Below, in pieces: positions 47,841 through 55,950 of a DNA stretch of 64,000 nucleotides. A program made the position numbers and the translations under genes. The first letter of the stretch is position 1, and the number at the start of each line of letters is the position of its first letter. This DNA comes from Sulfitobacter sp. CW3 (GTDB lineage Bacteria; Pseudomonadota; Alphaproteobacteria; Rhodobacterales; Rhodobacteraceae): positions 248,001 to 312,000 of the forward strand of contig NZ_JAHXRL010000002.1 of assembly GCF_019392245.1 (NCBI RefSeq), written 5' to 3'. Under the pieces are notes generated by a model. The model was not told the origin of the DNA. It made no database searches and worked only from the letters and a program-made list of their open reading frames with translations.

Positions 47841-48917
47841 TTATGCAGCGTGTTGCAGGATCGCAGCCTCGGACATCGACAGATTTCTACGGGCATAGCG
47901 GCCATAACTGTGCGGATCAGCGCTGAGACCAGGGTAATTTGCAATCAAGCGGTCGCGGTCGCTGGCATCCAAGCTGTCCAGTGCCGCGGATGCGGGGTGA
48001 AAGCTTTCTGTCTCGACACCATTCGCCCACATGATCTGGTGCTGATCCAGCAGCAGATGAATATAGGTGACTTCGCGCGCGTGCGCATCGACCGTCACAC
48101 TGGACCCGTTGATCAAATCGCGCGCAGTCACCAACACTTCGTCAGTGTTGAACAGGTTCTGCGCGACCTCGCCCTTGATCAATATGCGATGGCTGGGCGA
48201 GACCAGTAAATCCTGATCAGGACGGGCAAGCCCCAGCGCATTGGCGTGAAACCTTACGGGGCGCAGCTGCGGCATGGTAAACAGGCGCGCGCCACTCATC
48301 CGGCGTTTCCCGATCCAGCGAACCGGCTGCATGCCGTTGTCTTTGGTCTGCACCAGATCGCCTTCGTGCAAGTCCTCGATCCGGGCCACGCCGTCCCCTG
48401 TGCGGATCAACGTGCCGGGTGTGAAACAAATCACGCCGCCATTTTGCTGTGCGACCTTGTCCAAGGACGTGGTGCTGAGACTATGGTGCACGATCCAAAG
48501 ATCACAGTTGCGAGGCGGGATATCATCGATGAACATCACAAGCGGCTGACTGCCACCGCCGACTTCGATCAACGTAACGGTATAGCTTTTGCCGCCATCG
48601 GTGACGACAAAGCTGTTATCCATCAACATGTTAAACGGATCATCGCCGTGGTGTTTGCGTGCCTTTGGCGCGTCTTTATCCAACGCCGCACCGACAAGCC
48701 GGTGCACCATACGTGCCGCGCGTTTACGAAGTTCTTCTGCGCCGTCTGCCTGATCCAGCCGCAATACGTCAGATGGGCCGTCAACGCGTATCGCGTCGCC
48801 TCTCCATGCCCATGCAGCCCCTACTTCGAGAGATTGCACTGGCGCGGCGTCTAGCCCGTCTATGTCAGTCTGCGACCAGCTAATGACAAACGTGCCTCGA
48901 AAGCCTGTTTTCGCCAC
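47841..48917 (-). CDS. Hint-domain protein (Hedgehog/intein-like self-processing fold)
   Basis: A 358-residue protein. The first 160 residues form an uncharacterised N-terminal part. Next is a Hint domain starting at Cys164 (VICFTPGTLIRTGDG), with VRWIGKRRM, ISPSHRIL-like VSPSHRILI, and a late HQIMWANGVETESFHP segment. Such Hint domains are widespread in Roseobacter-group proteins, often with hemolysin-type repeats, which are absent here. It may self-cleave at Gly-Val-Ile-Cys. The role is unknown; the neighbours offer no hint. Confidence 0.8.
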   Translation of the reverse strand: MAKTGFRGTFVISWSQTDIDGLDAAPVQSLEVGAAWAWRGDAIRVDGPSDVLRLDQADGAEELRKRAARMVHRLVGAALDKDAPKARKHHGDDPFNMLMDNSFVVTDGGKSYTVTLIEVGGGSQPLVMFIDDIPPRNCDLWIVHHSLSTTSLDKVAQQNGGVICFTPGTLIRTGDGVARIEDLHEGDLVQTKDNGMQPVRWIGKRRMSGARLFTMPQLRPVRFHANALGLARPDQDLLVSPSHRILIKGEVAQNLFNTDEVLVTARDLINGSSVTVDAHAREVTYIHLLLDQHQIMWANGVETESFHPASAALDSLDASDRDRLIANYPGLSADPHSYGRYARRNLSMSEAAILQHAA

Positions 48918-49080
48918 TATACTACTGCCTCATCGTTTTTTTTATTACCCTTAGAGTAGCAAAGAACGGGGAATAAGCAAAGACAGTAACTGCTAAATTG
49001 TCGAACGCCTTGCAGCACGCACAGGCCTTGCTGCAAGGACGGTGCATTGGCGGCAATAAACCCGAGGTTGTGTGGCCGTG

Positions 49081-49995
49081 TTAGAATGAAAAATTGATGC
49101 GCAGCGATCCGACGACCTGATCGTCAGGCTGGGTTTCGTATTCTTTCCCCAACCACGTCGCGCCGTAAAAAATCGATGTTTTCTTGCCCTGCCAATGGAC
49201 GCCCAACCGCACCCGGTCGCGGTGATCGGTCAGCATGTAGCCACGGTTTTCAGGCAGGAACGTGCTGTCGCTTACATAGGCGACATCGGCCCCCGCAACA
49301 AAGCTATAGCCCGCGCTTTTGGCATTCTGAATCACCCGGTAGCGGTGCCCTGATGTGCTGTCGCGCACCAAAAAGGCGTCTCGTGCAGCTGACCCGAATG
49401 TCACATCGAACCCGGCACGCATCATCGTTTCAATGCCTGCCTGGCCTTCAACAAACGGACGAAAGCCTATGTTTTCGCCCAGCGGGATCGTTCGCGCGAC
49501 CTCGACCAGAACGGTTGGATGAAAACCGTTTTCGATCTGATTATCCAAGGTGCTATCTGTCGGGGGCGGATCACCGATCAGTTCGTGTAATTCGCGCTGC
49601 AAACTGCCCAGACCGGTCTGCGGGCCGGTCACATACAGGGATGCGCCAACAGTATATTCGATGCCCTTGGGTTTGAAATGTGTATGTATTCCTGCCGATA
49701 CGGCCCCGGCCCAAGGCCGCGATCCTGCGGAAGGGCGGGTCAGGTTCGCGGGTGCCAGCACCTCAATCCCAAGACGCAATTCAACCAGCTCGCCAAACTC
49801 TTTGGGCAACGCGCCCGTCCATTCCGGCCCCCACACACGTGACGACGACACTGCGCCTGTCCGCTCTCGGTCTTGAAGGTCGCCAAGGTAGTCGTTGGTG
49901 ATCAGCCGCCCATAGCCAAGATACTCGCGCCCCTCTGCCGCCCCGGCCTGAGGCAGGGAAAATAGAAAAATCGCGGCTGCGATGGCCTTGAGCAT
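49081..49995 (-). CDS. LpxR-like (DUF2219) outer membrane protein
   Basis: A 304-residue protein with a signal peptide (MLKAIAAAIFLFSLPQAGAA) and beta-barrel periodicity ending in a C-terminal aromatic (INFSF). It matches the LpxR/DUF2219 lipid A deacylase family, including the N-D pair (ITNDYLGD, Asn34 and Asp35) and DRERTG. LpxR in Salmonella removes the 3'-acyloxyacyl group of lipid A. The start at 49995 has AGGAG upstream. Activity here is inferred. Confidence 0.82.
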   Translation of the reverse strand: MLKAIAAAIFLFSLPQAGAAEGREYLGYGRLITNDYLGDLQDRERTGAVSSSRVWGPEWTGALPKEFGELVELRLGIEVLAPANLTRPSAGSRPWAGAVSAGIHTHFKPKGIEYTVGASLYVTGPQTGLGSLQRELHELIGDPPPTDSTLDNQIENGFHPTVLVEVARTIPLGENIGFRPFVEGQAGIETMMRAGFDVTFGSAARDAFLVRDSTSGHRYRVIQNAKSAGYSFVAGADVAYVSDSTFLPENRGYMLTDHRDRVRLGVHWQGKKTSIFYGATWLGKEYETQPDDQVVGSLRINFSF

Positions 49996-50215
49996 TCTTG
50001 GTACTCCTGTGTTCGACCCGATTGGACAGCACAGCCAAAGAGGATCACCAGATTCGAGGCTGCACAATGGCAACGGCGTAACATCTAATGATGGAATACG
50101 TCGAGAATTGGGCCGCTAATATTAAAATCAAATACCCTAAACCCGGTCCCGGAACATTGCATGACGTACACAAATCGCTAACGTAACGGCAACAATAATC
50201 AGCTTTAGGTGCCGT

Positions 50216-50740
50216 ATGTCAGACGCAAAATCACAACCTTCTCGCAGGATTGTATCTTCACGCCACTTGGCCGAGGGCGAAGGGTGGGAGGCATCCGAGC
50301 TCGAGTACGGGATGATTATCGCCTATAACGCGTTCAGCCGCTGGATGTCGCGCTGTATGACGGCGGCGGGAAATTCCGATCTGACGCCTTTGGAAATTCT
50401 GGTGTTGCACAACACCAATCACCGGGGCCGCGAAAAGCGGCTGACCGACATCTGCTTTATGCTGAACATCGAAGACACGCACACGGTGAACTATGCCCTG
50501 CGCAAGCTGCTGAAGTCAGGGCTGCTTGAGGCCGATAAACGGGGCAAAGAAGTGTTCTACAGAACGTCGCCCACAGGGGCCGAGCTGATCGAGGCCTATC
50601 GCGCGGTGCGCAACACCTGCCTGATCGACAATTTGGACCGCACAGATATGAAAGGCGACGACCTGCGCGAGATCGCCGCCCGTTTGCGTGCTATTTCAGG
50701 CCAATACGATCAGGCCAGCCGCGCTGCTGCGTCGCTTTAG
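50216..50740 (+). CDS. MarR-like winged-helix transcription regulator
   Basis: A 174-residue protein with a winged-helix domain: LTPLEILVLHNTNHR, RLTDICFMLNIEDTHTVNYALRKLLKSGLLEA, and the wing KRGKEVFYRTSPTGAELIE, quoted in pieces. It belongs to a predicted MarR-like group (COG5631 type). The target is unknown. It converges with eda, overlapping its end by 4 nt. Confidence 0.8.
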   Translation: MSDAKSQPSRRIVSSRHLAEGEGWEASELEYGMIIAYNAFSRWMSRCMTAAGNSDLTPLEILVLHNTNHRGREKRLTDICFMLNIEDTHTVNYALRKLLKSGLLEADKRGKEVFYRTSPTGAELIEAYRAVRNTCLIDNLDRTDMKGDDLREIAARLRAISGQYDQASRAAASL

Positions 50741-51378
50741 CGGCCCAGCTTGCTGGCGGCGCGGGCCAATTCCGTGATTGCCGCCCAGTCGCCTTGGCGC
50801 ACCAGCGCGTCGGGGGCGACCCAGCTGCCACCGGCACAAACCACGTTCGGCAGCGACAGATAGCTTTCGGCGTTGGCGGGGCTAACACCACCTGTCGGGC
50901 AGAAACGGATTTGCGGCAATGGCGATGCGAGCGATTTCAACGCAGGCGCGCCGCCCGAGGATTCTGCCGGAAAAAACTTGAGCATGTCATAGCCGCGTTC
51001 CAGCAGGCGCATCGCCTCGGACGCGGTGGCGGCACCGGGCAGCATCGGTAAATCCATGTCTTCAGCGGCTTGTAGCAACCTGTCTGTCGCACCGGGAGAG
51101 ACACCGAATTTCGCGCCCGCATCAACCGCACGTTTCACATCGTCAGGCGTTAGCAAGGTGCCCGCGCCCACAACACCGCCTTCGACCTTGGCCATTTCTG
51201 CGATCACGTCCAACGCGACATCAGTGCGCAATGTCACCTCAAGCGCGGGCAATCCACCGGCGATCAGCGCCTCGGCCAGCGGGCGGGCATGGGCCACGTC
51301 ATGCACGACCAGAACCGGCACGATGGGTGCGAGTTTGCAGATGTCATATGCGGCGGCGCTTGCTTGTTGCGGGGTCAT
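50737..51378 (-). CDS. eda: KDPG aldolase (2-dehydro-3-deoxy-phosphogluconate aldolase)
   Basis: A 213-residue class I aldolase of the Entner-Doudoroff pathway. EVTLRT holds the catalytic Glu region, GAGTLLTPDDV follows, MLKFFPAESSGG carries the Schiff-base Lys, and RFCPTGGVSP completes the site. It splits KDPG into pyruvate and glyceraldehyde-3-phosphate. Follows edd by 21 nt on the same strand. Confidence 0.95.
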   Translation of the reverse strand: MTPQQASAAAYDICKLAPIVPVLVVHDVAHARPLAEALIAGGLPALEVTLRTDVALDVIAEMAKVEGGVVGAGTLLTPDDVKRAVDAGAKFGVSPGATDRLLQAAEDMDLPMLPGAATASEAMRLLERGYDMLKFFPAESSGGAPALKSLASPLPQIRFCPTGGVSPANAESYLSLPNVVCAGGSWVAPDALVRQGDWAAITELARAASKLGR

Positions 51379-51399
51379 AGAAATCGTCCTTTATTCAAT

Positions 51400-53199
51400 T
51401 CAAATGCTGCTGGCACCGGTATCGGCGGCCCCGACAGTCCTGCGGAAATTCGCGAACAGCTCGCGACCTTGACCGTATTCATTCCCGGACAGATCGGCGA
51501 TTGTAACGGGGCGGTCAAGCGCGCCGGGCGTTGTCACCTCAAGCACGCCGTCACGCGCATCGACGCGGATCATATCGCCATCTTTGATACGGGCGATCGG
51601 GCCGCCATCTAGGGCTTCGGGGCAGACATGGATCGCGCTTAGAACCTTGCCCGACGCGCCGGACATCCGGCCATCCGTCACCAGCGCGACCTTCAGCCCC
51701 TTGGCTTGCAGGTTCGCCAGTACCGGCGTCAGGCTGTGCAGTTCCGGCATACCGTTGGCTTTGGGCCCCTGAAAGCGGACCACGACAACGACATCACTGG
51801 TGAACTCTCCGTTTTTATAGGCTTCTTTCACCGTTTCCTGATCGTGGAACACCCGTGCAGGTGCTTCGACAATAAAGTGTTCGGGCTTGACCGCCGACAC
51901 TTTGGTAACAGCATTGCCCAAGGATCCTGACAGCCGCTTTAGCCCGCCGGTCGGCTGGAACGGGTCACCCATGGGGCGCAGGATCTTGTCGTTCAACGTT
52001 GCAGTCGGGCCAGAAACCCATTCAACCGCGCCGTCTTTCAGCTTGGGGTCGCGGGTATAGCGGTCAAGCCCGTCACCGGCGATGGTTTTCACATCGTCAT
52101 GCAGCAACCCGCCGCCCAGCAATTGACCGATCATATACCCCAAGCCACCGGCGGCATGGAAATGGTTCACGTCCGCCAGACCGTTTGGATAAACCCGCGC
52201 CAGCAGCGGCGTCACCTCGGCCAGATCCGAGAAATCCTGCCAGTCCAGAATGATTCCGCCCGCACGCGCCATTGCAACCAGATGGATCAACAAGTTCGTC
52301 GACCCACCCGTCGCGTGCAGGCCAACGATGCCGTTTACATAAGCCTTTTCATCCAACACGTCGCAGACTGGCGTATAGCTGTTGCCCAAGTGGCTGATCG
52401 CCAAGGCCCGCTGCGTACCTGCAATCGTCAGGGCATCGCGCAACGGTGTGTTGGGGTTCACAAAGGATGCGCCGGGCAGGTGCAGGCCCATGAACTCCAT
52501 CAGCATCTGGTTGGTGTTGGCCGTGCCGTAGAATGTGCATGTTCCCGGCCCATGATATGCCGCCATCTCCGAGGCCATCAGCTCTTCTCGGGTTGCGTCG
52601 CCCGAGGCGAAGCGCTGGCGCACGGCAGCCTTTGCATCGTTCGAGACGCCTGATGTCATCGGACCTGCTGGCAGAAACACCGCGGGCAAATGGCCAAATG
52701 CTTGCGCCGCGATGACCAACCCCGGCACGATTTTGTCACAGACGCCAAGGAAAACTGCGGAATCGAATGTGTTGTGGCTTAGGCCAACGCCCGCTGCCAT
52801 GGCGATGATATCACGCGAAAACAGGCTCAGCTCCATCCCCGCCGTGCCTTGGGTAACGCCATCGCACATTGCAGGAACGCCGCCTGCAACCTGCGCCGTG
52901 CCCCCCGCCCCACGGGCCGCATCACGGATAAGTTCGGGGAACCGTTCAAACGGCTGATGCGCCGACAGCATGTCATTATAGGTGGTGATAATGCCGATAT
53001 TGCCCGCAGACTGCGTTGCCAGTGCCGCTTGGTCTGCGCCCGCGCCCGCATAGGCATGGGCCTGACCGCTGCATGATAAATGTGCCCGTGCTGGACCCGC
53101 CTCGGCGGCACCGCGCATACGGGCCAGGTATGCCTGACGGCCTGTGCTGCTTCTTTCGATAATGCGGTCGGTGACCCGTGCGACGGTTTCATTCAGCAT
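51400..53199 (-). CDS. edd: 6-phosphogluconate dehydratase
   Basis: A 599-residue IlvD/Edd-family dehydratase with the iron-sulfur cluster. Conserved: TYNDMLSAHQPFERFPELI near residue 68, MCDGVTQGTAGMELSLFSRD near residue 100, FLGVCDKIVPG, and DGRMSGASGKVLSAIHVCPEA toward the end (quoted in part). It makes KDPG from 6-phosphogluconate. The upstream region has a LacI-type operator. In Rhodobacterales glucose is used mainly by this route. Confidence 0.96.
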   Translation of the reverse strand: MLNETVARVTDRIIERSSTGRQAYLARMRGAAEAGPARAHLSCSGQAHAYAGAGADQAALATQSAGNIGIITTYNDMLSAHQPFERFPELIRDAARGAGGTAQVAGGVPAMCDGVTQGTAGMELSLFSRDIIAMAAGVGLSHNTFDSAVFLGVCDKIVPGLVIAAQAFGHLPAVFLPAGPMTSGVSNDAKAAVRQRFASGDATREELMASEMAAYHGPGTCTFYGTANTNQMLMEFMGLHLPGASFVNPNTPLRDALTIAGTQRALAISHLGNSYTPVCDVLDEKAYVNGIVGLHATGGSTNLLIHLVAMARAGGIILDWQDFSDLAEVTPLLARVYPNGLADVNHFHAAGGLGYMIGQLLGGGLLHDDVKTIAGDGLDRYTRDPKLKDGAVEWVSGPTATLNDKILRPMGDPFQPTGGLKRLSGSLGNAVTKVSAVKPEHFIVEAPARVFHDQETVKEAYKNGEFTSDVVVVVRFQGPKANGMPELHSLTPVLANLQAKGLKVALVTDGRMSGASGKVLSAIHVCPEALDGGPIARIKDGDMIRVDARDGVLEVTTPGALDRPVTIADLSGNEYGQGRELFANFRRTVGAADTGASSI

Positions 53200-53252
53200 A
53201 ATTATTCCCTCACTATCAATCTGGGCTGTCCAAGATAAGATTGCTCGATTAA

Positions 53253-53266
53253 TGTTAGCGCTAACT
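53253..53266. promoter_or_regulatory. LacI-type operator upstream of edd (CceR-like)
   Basis: Perfect palindrome GTTAGCGCTAAC (53254-53265) with flanking T bases, 54 nt before the edd ATG and 105 nt before the divergent kinase ATG. The central CG symmetry is typical of LacI-family sites. It resembles the motif reported for CceR, a repressor of Entner-Doudoroff genes in alphaproteobacteria. No regulator gene is in the window. Confidence 0.65.
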
Positions 53267-53369
53267 TAGCACTGAAACATGCGATTTGTAAATGGACTTG
53301 CGCAAACGCTTTTGCGCCAACCGGGAAAATATCCTTTCCCCCACAAAACAGGTATCTTAGACAAGCTTC

Positions 53370-54245
53370 ATGATGGATCAACACCCCCCTTTAATCATTG
53401 GCGTCGATGGCGGCGGAACCGGTTGCCGCGTTGTGGTTGGCACCGCCCAAGACGGCATACTGGCCGAGGCCAAAGGCGGCCGCGCCAATGTCAGCACCAA
53501 TTTTGACGAGGCGATCACACATATTCTGGAAGCGACCCATGCTGCGGTAAAGGACGCTGGCCAAGACGCGGCACAGATAAATCATGCAGTTGCCCATCTG
53601 GGGTTGGCAGGATTTACCGGGCCTGACATTGGCAAACGCATCGCAGACGCGCTGCCCTTTGGCAAAAGCGTAGTGACCGAAGACACGACAACCACCATTG
53701 TCGGGGCCATCGGGGCCGAGGACGGATATGTTCTGGCGCTCGGGACCGGCACGATCATTGCGCGGCAACGCGGGCAGGCGCAGACCTGCATTGGTGGCTG
53801 GTGTTATCAGGTGTCTGATCAAGCGTCAGGCGCTTGGCTGGGGCATGGCGCACTGGAACAGACGTTGCTGGCCGTTGACGGCATCATTCCGGCAAGCCCT
53901 TTGTCGGAACGGATGCTCGCCAAGCTTGGCGGCGCGGCTGGCATCGTGCAATTCAGCCTCAAGGCCCGCCCCGGCGATTTTGGCACCCTTGCCCCCGATG
54001 TGGTGGAAACCGCCGCAGCCGGCGATCCGATTGGCACATTGCTGATGCAACGCGGTGCGGATTACCTTCAGAACGCGCTTGCGGCGTTGGAATATCAAAC
54101 AAACGATTTGCTGTGTCTGGCAGGCGGGGTCGGGCCACATTATGCGCCGTATCTGCCCGGCCAGATGACCGCCAATCTGGCACCTGCAAAAGGCCGGGCC
54201 GTCGATGGTGCCTTTACCCTCGCCAAGAGCGCCGCAGCACAATGA
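53370..54245 (+). CDS. BadF/BadG-type sugar kinase (GlcNAc or glucosamine kinase)
   Basis: A 291-residue ASKHA-family kinase: phosphate loop IIGVDGGGTGCRVVVGTA near residue 9, VTEDTTTTIVGAIGAEDGYVLALGTGTII near residues 90-120, DQASGAWLGHGALE, and CLAGGVGPHYAPYLPG. Overlap of its end with nagA (ATGA) points to N-acetylglucosamine or glucosamine as substrate, making GlcNAc-6-P for NagA. The gene is divergent from edd. Confidence 0.87.
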   Translation: MMDQHPPLIIGVDGGGTGCRVVVGTAQDGILAEAKGGRANVSTNFDEAITHILEATHAAVKDAGQDAAQINHAVAHLGLAGFTGPDIGKRIADALPFGKSVVTEDTTTTIVGAIGAEDGYVLALGTGTIIARQRGQAQTCIGGWCYQVSDQASGAWLGHGALEQTLLAVDGIIPASPLSERMLAKLGGAAGIVQFSLKARPGDFGTLAPDVVETAAAGDPIGTLLMQRGADYLQNALAALEYQTNDLLCLAGGVGPHYAPYLPGQMTANLAPAKGRAVDGAFTLAKSAAAQ

Positions 54246-55369
54246 CCCAAGCGAAATCGGCCTATATCGGTGCGCGCATTTTCGACGGTGCGGCACTGCG
54301 GGACGACCATGCGCTACTGGTGCTGTCAGACGGCGAGACGCGCATTATCGGGCCACAGGACATTCCTAGCAATTGCGCGACGCACAGCTTGGATGGCGGG
54401 ATATTGCTATCGGGGTTTGTCGATTTGCAGGTCAATGGTGGTGGCGTGATGTTCAACGACGCCCCAACGGTGAAAACCCTAGCCACCATTGCAGCGGCGC
54501 ATCGGGGGCTGGGCACAGCGGCGATCCTGCCCACATTGATCACCGACACGCCCAGCCAAACCGCCGCAGCGATCAAGGCTGTCACCGACGCGCTGGATCA
54601 AGGGATTCCCGGGATTGCGGGCCTGCACCTTGAGGGGCCGCATCTTAGCGTGGCGCGCAAAGGCGCGCATGACGGCACCCTGATCCGCCCAATGCAAGAC
54701 AGCGATCTGCGCGGGCTGCTGGACGCCGTTGACCATATTCCCAACCTGATGATGACGGTCGCACCGGAAAGCGTAACAAACGCGCAAATCAGGGCGATGG
54801 CAGATGCAGGCATCATCGTGTCCCTTGGCCACAGTGATTGTGATTATGGCACGGCCATGGCCGCCTTTGACGCGGGCGCACGCTGCGCCACCCACCTGTT
54901 CAACGCAATGAGCCAAGCCCAAGCCCGCGCACCCGGTCTGGTCGGTGCCGCACTGGATCATGGCGGGGCTGCCAGCGGATTGATTGCAGATGCTGTGCAC
55001 GTCCACCCCGCAATGATCCGCGCCGCGCTTGCTGCCAACCAAGGCCCGAGCGAGGTGTTTCTGGTGACCGATGCGATGGCGACTGCGGGATCGGACATCA
55101 CCAGCTTCACACTAAACGGCCGTGAAATTCTGCGTAGCGATGGCAGACTTACCCTTGCGGATGGTACCCTTGCTGGTGCTGACCTGACAATGCCGCAGGC
55201 GATCCGCGTGATGGTTGAGCAGGTCAAAGACCCGCTTGAAAAGGCGCTGGCCCGCGCGACCACAATCCCTGCTGGGATGTTAAGCAGCTCGCCGTCGCGA
55301 AATCGTGCAGATGATATGTTGTGGCTCAGTCAGGACATGACCAAGACGTGCTGGATCGCTGAACTGTAA
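54242..55369 (+). CDS. nagA: N-acetylglucosamine-6-phosphate deacetylase
   Basis: A 375-residue amidohydrolase: GFVDLQVNGGGVMFND near residue 60, GLHLEGPHLS, VSLGHSDCDYGTA with a metal-binding His, CATHLFNAM, and VTDAMATAG with the catalytic Asp. It makes glucosamine-6-P from GlcNAc-6-P. I chose the ATG at 54242, coupled to the kinase stop by 4 nt; an open frame reaching to 54113 lies inside the kinase gene. nagB is not in the window. Confidence 0.94.
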   Translation: MTQAKSAYIGARIFDGAALRDDHALLVLSDGETRIIGPQDIPSNCATHSLDGGILLSGFVDLQVNGGGVMFNDAPTVKTLATIAAAHRGLGTAAILPTLITDTPSQTAAAIKAVTDALDQGIPGIAGLHLEGPHLSVARKGAHDGTLIRPMQDSDLRGLLDAVDHIPNLMMTVAPESVTNAQIRAMADAGIIVSLGHSDCDYGTAMAAFDAGARCATHLFNAMSQAQARAPGLVGAALDHGGAASGLIADAVHVHPAMIRAALAANQGPSEVFLVTDAMATAGSDITSFTLNGREILRSDGRLTLADGTLAGADLTMPQAIRVMVEQVKDPLEKALARATTIPAGMLSSSPSRNRADDMLWLSQDMTKTCWIAEL

Positions 55370-55404
55370 AGCGGCCCAAGGGTTCCCCTGCGCCGCCTTT
55401 GTCG

Positions 55405-55926
55405 TTATTTATCGCGCAGCGCCGCCATGATCTGATCATAGGCTTCGCGCGCTTTGATGCGCATTTCGTCGTCGGTTGCATCCTGAATTGGATGCGGCAC
55501 CAAGACATATCGCGCGCTTTCCATACCTAATGCCTTGCGCTGCGTTTCAGCAGCTTGGCCAAACGCGCTTGAGGCGACGGAAACGGACGGGATCCCCTGG
55601 ATTTCAAACCAGACTGTATCGTGCATACTGCACGTGGTACATGATCCTCAGTCCGCCAATGCCTCGATCATGAAATCGCATTCGTCGCGAATTTGATGGC
55701 GCAATGCGTCGGGGCACGGCTTGGCAAATGTCGGCTTGGTATAGCGGCGAATTTCAACACCGGGCGCGCCTTCGGCTATCAAACGGTCCAGCTCGTCCAG
55801 CAGGATATTGCCGCGCGGTTTGCTGATGTTCAGCAGCCCCACAACCCCCTGCACCGATCCGGATCGCTCGGTAATCTGACGCACGACCGGGACGCGTTCA
55901 TCCGTCGGGTCGAGAATTATAGTCAT
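55405..55926 (-). CDS. UGSC-motif selenoprotein (Sec encoded by in-frame TGA)
   Basis: Continuous frame of 173 codons interrupted only by TGA at 55648-55650 (codon 93). Read through, the region is U93-G-S-C-T-T-C, then SMHDTVWFE. This is the signature of the UGSC (seleno)protein family, and a U-x2-C-x2-C motif as in glycine-reductase protein B. The N-terminal part (VRQITERSGSVQGVVGLL) and C-terminal part (RYVLVPHPIQDATDDEMR) flank it. The ATG at 55926 has GGAGG at good spacing; an ATG 4 nt upstream is out of frame. A SECIS-like hairpin follows the TGA. selA, selB and tRNA-Sec are upstream. Without recoding it would appear as two small genes of 92 and 73 codons. The reaction is unknown; a redox role is inferred. 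Confidence 0.93.
55615..55641 (-). promoter_or_regulatory. Bacterial SECIS-like hairpin after the Sec codon
   Basis: mRNA after UGA: UGUA, CCA, then CGUGC-AGUAU-GCACG, A, then UACA. A 5-bp upper stem (CGUGC/GCACG) with loop AGUAU and a lower 4-bp stem. The apical loop begins 19 nt after UGA, and its second base is G, as the bacterial SECIS model requires. Confidence 0.75.
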
Positions 55927-55950
55927 TCATGTCCTCCTCTGTGGGTGATG

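Noticed and set aside
55405..55626. Separate 73-residue hypothetical gene starting at the ATG at 55626
   Set aside because: This is the part of the UGSC selenoprotein downstream of the Sec codon. It is in frame with the upstream part, has no Shine-Dalgarno, and the interrupting codon is TGA with a SECIS hairpin.
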